DNA from: Orbilia blumenaviensis
Lineage: Eukaryota > Ascomycota > Orbiliomycetes > Orbiliales > Orbiliaceae
Assembly: GCA_036872755.1 (NCBI GenBank)
Contig: JAVHNS010000007.1
Location: forward strand, 2,232,001 to 2,296,000
Length of the DNA: 64,000 bases
Reading direction: 5' to 3'
In this document: piece after piece, positions 59,201-64,000 of the stretch
Position numbering within the stretch: position 1 is the stretch's first letter
Layout: each line of letters begins with the position of its first letter
Position numbers and translations under genes: made by a program
Notes under the pieces: generated by a model
Database searches by the model: none
The model's input: only the letters and a program-made list of their open reading frames with translations
Told to the model about the DNA's origin: nothing

Positions 59201-61025
59201 CCGCGGACTGTTTCTGAGAAGTCTACGCAATTGGTCGGTTATTTTACAACCAAAGGTCCTTGCATTAACGATATTGTACGACATCGACGCCGCTGATGAT
59301 TCCTTACTTCAGACTTTGCAGTCCGAGATCTCGATGGGCAGCTGGACACCAAAGGACCCGGATGCAATGGCAAAAGTTATTAGCACCCCCGTGAATTTAA
59401 ACAGTTCCCACTGCGCCCTCGCGGTGATGAGATCGAGGGGATCACCGTGTCTGACCTGGGCGGAAAGCTTTCCTCTTTTACACATTTCCGTCATGGTGGA
59501 TAACGTGAGAGCTTTCCAGGCTTTGTTGACAGAAATTGATCCAGTAGAAGTCAATACATTTGCATCTGGATCTTTCCATCTATTACACCTAGCAGCGCTA
59601 CGACGAAATCCTTTTATAATCGCCAGGCTTCTAGTATCAGACCCTCGATTTCAAGTCGATCCGGATGTGCGTATTAAAGGCCCATCTTTGGGATACACAT
59701 CTTTGCATCTGCTGACCCGCTTCGGGGTGATGTACATTCTTAACACGCTTGTGCTTCCTTCAGGTGAGGGAGACATACGGACCACTGGAATTCACGAGGC
59801 AGAAACTGGCAGAGCTCTGCGCCTTGCTTGTATTAGTATTCTGTTAAAGCATTCTAGGAACCCAGATACGCAAGACTGGGAGGGCTTCTCACCCTTTCAC
59901 ATCTGCATCCAACGTGGGGATCTCCACGCTGCTAGAATGCTGCTATCTGATACTAGAGTTAACCCGTGCTTGAAGAACTTTCAAGGGAACTCAGTACTTC
60001 ATATTGCGGCCAAGCCAGTCATTACCTGGGCGGAAGACGAGGCCAATGCAGAAGACCCATTAGCAGTACTTAATTTCTGCCTAGGATATCCTGCAATCCG
60101 CGCTTTGATTAATGAGAAAAATCATGCCGGAATGACACCTTTAGCGCTGGCGGTAATAAATTATGAATTCGGAAGGGTTGAGCATTTTGTGGCGGCCGGA
60201 GCTGACATAACCTGCCGGGACGTCTTTGGTACCAGTATCTTACAAAACCTAGTCGGTAAGAATGGACCGGCGGCTGGGCTTCGACTGATCTGGGAACTTC
60301 TTCGGCTCGAGGACCTCGGTCTAGGCGTCACACGGGACAAGATCAGGGACCTTTGTCGCAACGTTGACAATTGTGGGAGGAACATTCTCCATTACGCTTG
60401 TTCTTGCATACACATAGAAATACCGAGCGGTGACAGCTACGATACGCCGAATCAGTGTCTAGAGGCATTCATCGATCTCGTTTTGCATCTTGCCGACGAC
60501 GACTCAGGCCTCCTAGGCCACTGTGATCACAATGGTTTACTTCCTACAGATCTCGCGACATTTGCCGGTTATGAGGAAATAGCAGAAAATCTGATCCGCG
60601 AGTACGGCCACGGGCCATCTGAGGGTGCAGAGACGATGAGAAGCATGGCGATGGAAGTCCTGACCGATGTTGAGACTTTTACAGCCCAGCGTGATCACCT
60701 CGAGACGATTCTTCACTTCCAGACGAGACATGATCACGGTAGCCTGAACATCTTCGCCAATCTAGTGTACGACGAGAGAGATCCCGCGGATGATATAGTG
60801 ATGAAGGCGGTACTTTTTGTAGGGTCAGCAATCATGTTTAGGAGTTCCAATTTCCCGGAGACTATAGAGCGGGTCGATGCTCTTGACCTCGAAGCAAGAA
60901 TGAAGGTACTGGAGTTTAGGGGTAAAGAAGGTGAAAGGGACTATGGACCACGGTTCTTTGAGCTGAGCGGGGTCGAGGATACTGGGCCTTTGCGGGTGGA
61001 CCCTAACGCCAAAGTGAGTATGTAG
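56285..61025 (+). CDS. Protein kinase with C-terminal ankyrin repeats
   Basis: Four exons, 56285-57823, 57917-58092, 58165-58270 and 58362-61025; about 1494 aa. The last junction is either a GC-AG intron (as given) or a GT-AG intron shifted by four bases at both ends; both keep frame. Residues 1-130 are disordered. The kinase domain (about 131 to 600) has GSGASAQVY, VAVKYF (Lys156), THGDIKPENIL with catalytic Asp near 302, SDFGLSD near 324 and AAPE near 347, so it should be active although HRD is HGD. Residues of about 1050-1340 contain ankyrin units (GYTSLHLLTRFG, GFSPFHICIQRGDLHAARMLL, GNSVLHIAAK, GMTPLALAV, GRNILHYAC, GLLPTDLATFAGY). Fungal kinase-ankyrin proteins occur in large accessory families. 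It starts divergently from the HeLo-like pseudokinase. Its substrate is unknown. Confidence 0.88.
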
Positions 61026-61708
61026 TCGGTAGGAAACTATGGCCCTAATCTACTCTCTCTTTTTTTCTGTCTTTCAAATTTACTGTAGCGAGGATTACGA
61101 ATGTACGGAATAATATAGTACTAGGGTGTTTACCTAGTTAGTGAGATTCGCCCGCTAAAGTCATCTTACCTTGCCATATTCAAGTTCGCGCAATATGTTG
61201 ATACCTTGACCAGTACATAACATAAATAATAACATATGTAGGGCGTTTATAAGATAATCTGAACTTGGTTTACTAATATAGACAGACTTTTCAAGCAATA
61301 ATGGGGTACAGAACTAAAAACGAAACCGAAGCTTGAACAGTTGGGTCGGCCCCAATTTACAACACTGATCAGCCTCTATAAGTGTGTTAGGAATATTGAA
61401 TCTTGGCGCCAAGTGATATTTCAGGTGTGGCGTTTCGCCAAAATTTCTGCGGCTTCAAAACCTCGACTTCATTTTCAAGGTCTGACGACTCCGCAAAACG
61501 ACAGTGGTGGACGGGTCCGAAAATCGACAATGGACCCCGTATGATGTAAGCTTTACCTCTGACTTCGGAAATGGAATTTGAAGGAGATACTAACTTCCAT
61601 CTTTCAGACCTTGCCATCTAATCATATCGATATTACAAACTTGAAGCTTCGACGAGAACCTTCATCACCACCCCCACCATACCCACATACAACAGCCCAC
61701 CACTCATA
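61026..61708. other. Spacer between the kinase-ankyrin gene and uS8m
   Basis: Contains the 3'UTR of the kinase gene and, at the right end, the C-rich leader of the ribosomal protein gene. No other gene seen. Confidence 0.5.
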
Positions 61709-62176
61709 ATGTCCCTCGTAAACCTCGCCCATGTCTGCTCCCACCTGCAGAACGCCGCTCGGGCGCGTTTGGGAATGACTTCAATCCCATACTCTAAGCT
61801 CCACCTCGCCCTCTCTGTCGGTCTCTTAAAAGAAGGCTTTATTTCCTCCGTCACCACTGGCGACCACTCCACCCCAGACCCGGAATACACACCACCCACA
61901 CAAACTACAATAAGCACAAAACGTCTCTGGCTGGGATTGAAATACTACGAAAACGAACCTGTTATGAGCAAACTTGCGTTGGTCAGCAAGCCGAAGCAGA
62001 GAATATGGCTAGGATACCAGGAACTACGGCAGATCGGGCTGGGGAAGGATGCTGGATATGTTAAGGGAGTAGAGATGGGAGAGTGTATCTTTGTTAGCAC
62101 AGACAGGGGGGTTATGGAGCTTAGAGAGGCGGTAAAGAAGATGACGGGTGGGCAGGTGCTTTGCCGCGTTCGTTAA
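61709..62176 (+). CDS. MRPS8: Mitochondrial small-subunit ribosomal protein uS8m
   Basis: A single exon of 155 aa. The S8 family fold is visible: an N-terminal helix with the aromatic/basic pattern LAHVCSHLQNAARARLGMTSIPYSK, LSVGLLKEGFISSV, then LWLGLKYYENEPVMSKLALVSKPKQRIWLGYQEL and the C-terminal GECIFVSTDRGVMELREAVKK core that contacts 16S-like rRNA. The sequence is close in length to fungal mitochondrial S8 rather than cytosolic uS8. The start is fixed by the MSLVNLAHVCSHLQNA opening typical of these proteins. It functions in the mitochondrial ribosome small subunit. Codon use is more GC-rich than in the accessory genes nearby. Confidence 0.92.
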   Translation: MSLVNLAHVCSHLQNAARARLGMTSIPYSKLHLALSVGLLKEGFISSVTTGDHSTPDPEYTPPTQTTISTKRLWLGLKYYENEPVMSKLALVSKPKQRIWLGYQELRQIGLGKDAGYVKGVEMGECIFVSTDRGVMELREAVKKMTGGQVLCRVR

Positions 62177-62760
62177 GAGACGCTGGGTCTCGCCTTCTCG
62201 CCGTTCATAGAGGAAGGCTTGAGTTTTACTTCCGTGTATATATTGGCATGACGAGGATCATGTGTGTACCATATAATTACGCCCTATGCGAGCTATTTTG
62301 ATACCTCACAATATGTTAGAGAGAGCTAGTAGTTGATCCCATGGGCTAGCAGGAGTGGGGGAGGTCGCTGTCCAAAACTATGTTGTGAAATTCGTATGTA
62401 CTCGAACTGAAATCTATCTGAAGCGGACAAAATCGACTGAAATGCACGATAGAACGCCGGAATCCTTGGCCCATGGAGCAAGCATGCCCCACTAGCCCCC
62501 TAGTACCTAGGTACTCTCCCACCGAAGATACACCGCATCTTGCGAAAATCGGTATATAGAACCTCCCGTCCTGTCGATAAGACTGAGCAGAGTAGATCCA
62601 AAGCTTTAAGCTCCCCTCAAATTCCCTCGAGTAATATAACCGGGTAAAACAAAAAAACGGGACAACATTAGAACCAAATACACCACCGGTAAGATATAAA
62701 ATCAGTTAGAACCCTATTGCCTCGTCGACAGCATCAGCACTGGCATTGCCGAATACTATA
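62177..62760. other. Convergent spacer
   Basis: 3' ends of uS8m and the 73-aa gene meet here. It contains a CCTAGTACCTAGGTA patch near 62500. No gene seen. Confidence 0.5.
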
Positions 62761-63257
62761 TCACACAATACCACCCCACACCATCAAGGTTTTGGCTGCG
62801 GTGTTAACCGGCGAGTTTATTCCCCAGTAGACGCAAGGAAACGTGCGTACATGCCGTGAAGGACTCGGATACCCCCCGGTCGGGCGGGGCACCGAAGATA
62901 GGACGGAGTTAAGAACGAGAAGAGAAAGCAGAAGACATACTCTTCCTCTCAAAGTATGCAGATGTGCCCATAACCGCGATGCTCTGGTCCATCACCCACT
63001 CGCCGATGTCTAGGTATTTGTTGACCATGCCGCGCATGTCCTTTGATTCAATCTTCTCCGTCTTGAAACTGTTCGACCCAAAAACACAATTAGTCACCTT
63101 TCTCGAGGGCGGCCGTTGGGTCCTGGGGGTCAAGGTGTGGCTGAACCGAGGGTATTTGTCGGATGTGCCTGCATCATGTACAAATGGGGTGGACATACGA
63201 TAAGCCGGTTGACCGTTTCACGCCGGCGAGGAATGCGGAGACTATTTTGTCCGCCAT
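62761..63257 (-). CDS. Small 73-aa protein from three exons, function unknown
   Basis: Exons 63257-63199, 63068-62941 and 62795-62761 join with GTATGT donors, CAG acceptors and fitting phases (59, 128 and 35 nt). The product starts MADKIVSAFLAGVKRSTGLSFK, has a charged middle (FKTEKIESKDMRGMVNKYLDIGEW) and ends in a short hydrophobic end (LMVWGGIV). The introns of 130 and 145 nt contain stops. The consistent splicing of three tiny exons is the main argument that the gene is real; a random sequence would rarely do this. I do not recognise the family. The hydrophobic last residues and small basic N-terminus could fit a mitochondrial or membrane-associated small subunit, but that is a guess. Confidence 0.6.
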
Positions 63258-63833
63258 TAGCATAACCTCGATACTGCTAGAAGTTGAAATAGTAATAACT
63301 CACCAATAACAGCGTCAACGCTCAAGTGAATAATCTTTCCAAGCTATTAAAGGTCCCCAAAAAGTGATTCGTCAGCTCGCTTTTCCCATCTGCCATATAA
63401 CCGGGAGTTTATAACCGTACCAGACCCATTTTTGAAGCAAGTAAAGGTGGGGAAGTCGGGTTTGACGGGTGCCAATTATTGAAAGCAGTTCGCGATAGTC
63501 GAAATCCCTTTTTAGGAGCTGTTTATACGTCGGGGTGGTGAAGTTGAAATGAAGGCGAGGTGAACTGTCAGGAAGAGCGGGAATCTGGGGAACTCCAAAG
63601 GCGATTGGCGGCCATTTCAACATCCGACAACACACGTGGAGCTCCACCAGATTCGCGACTCTTATAAAACACCTGGCGTTATATTAGTGATGGCGTCGCG
63701 ATATCCATAAAACATCATCAGGTACGGTTTCGGCACTAATAATTAAAAGGCATTTAGAGGTTATTGGTAACTAATAGAATGGGTATGATATAGGCCTACA
63801 TACGGGAGAAGCAGGGGCTCCGACACAGCAACA
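63258..63833. promoter_or_regulatory. Divergent upstream region of the 73-aa gene and PIG-M gene
   Basis: Both genes start away from this region. A minus-strand frame of 91 codons (63372-63647) is present without a recognisable domain and is not supported. Confidence 0.45.
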
Positions 63834-64000
63834 ATGGCTGGCTTTTCAGTGACCTCTGTCCTCATCCTCTCCTCCCTTCTCCGCCTCACATTCCTCTTCT
63901 ACGGACTTTACCAGGACGCCACTTCTGTCTTCAAATATACTGACATCGACTATCTGGTTTTCACGGATGCCGCCCGCTATGTCTCCAACTTCTCCTCCCC
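63834..64000 (+). CDS. GPI14: GPI mannosyltransferase I (PIG-M/Gpi14), 5' part
   Basis: The gene starts at ATG 63834 and runs off the right edge after 55 codons. The N-terminal membrane helix (SVTSVLILSSLLRLTFLFYGLY) is followed by YTDIDYLVFTDAARYV, with the DID acidic motif that marks PIG-M family members in the first lumenal loop. The enzyme adds the first mannose to the GPI anchor precursor from dolichol-phosphate mannose in the ER membrane. Identification rests on this diagnostic N-terminal motif alone. An intron may follow outside the window. Confidence 0.9.
   Translation, partial: MAGFSVTSVLILSSLLRLTFLFYGLYQDATSVFKYTDIDYLVFTDAARYVSNFSS

Noticed and set aside
63372..63647. A 91-codon minus-strand frame between the 73-aa gene and PIG-M.
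   Set aside because: It lies in the divergent promoter region, has no recognisable domain and no splice link to the 73-aa gene.

Overview
The window looks like nuclear DNA of a filamentous ascomycete (Pezizomycotina). Genes carry many short introns (about 50-150 nt, GT..AG, often with a CTAAC/CTGAC branch point). Protein types are typically fungal: two Egh16-like secreted proteins, a PNP/NB-ARC/TPR NLR-type receptor, a HeLo-like pseudokinase, a kinase-ankyrin protein, an F-box protein and a BTB-like protein. Long AT-rich tracts full of stops separate the genes. Egh16 families are large in plant pathogens and in nematode-trapping Orbiliomycetes; the species cannot be fixed from the sequence alone. 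All exon joins below were worked out by hand from splice signals and reading-frame continuity.

Layout. 0-9 kb: the 3' end of an unknown gene, a disordered basic protein, and a large BRCT protein whose reading frame continues past its stop codon. 10.8-22.4 kb: an accessory island with a PNP/NB-ARC/TPR receptor, an orphan 247-aa gene transcribed divergently from it, a DUF2235 alpha/beta hydrolase with a charged insertion, and a BTB-like protein with a hydrophobic tail. 27-35.6 kb: two Egh16-like genes split by about 5 kb of degenerate AT-rich DNA. 37.5-45.5 kb: an amidase (7 exons), a convergent F-box/Cys-rich protein, and pyruvate kinase (8 exons). 47.9-50.9 kb: a pepsin-fold protein with altered catalytic motifs and a membrane anchor, and a small secreted protein. 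52.7-61 kb: a HeLo-like/pseudokinase gene, and a 1494-aa kinase-ankyrin protein transcribed divergently from it. 61.7-64 kb: housekeeping genes again, namely mitochondrial ribosomal protein uS8m, a three-exon 73-aa protein, and the start of GPI mannosyltransferase I (PIG-M/Gpi14).

How the genes may work together. Housekeeping loci (pyruvate kinase, uS8m, PIG-M, BRCT) sit between accessory blocks. The blocks at 10.8-22.4 kb and 52.7-61 kb carry domain types linked to fungal self/non-self recognition and regulated cell death (PNP-NLR, HeLo-like, ankyrin). The Egh16 pair, the pepsin-like protein and the small secreted protein form a secreted or surface set of the kind that interacts with hosts or prey. 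No CRISPR array, rRNA, convincing tRNA or intact transposon was seen.
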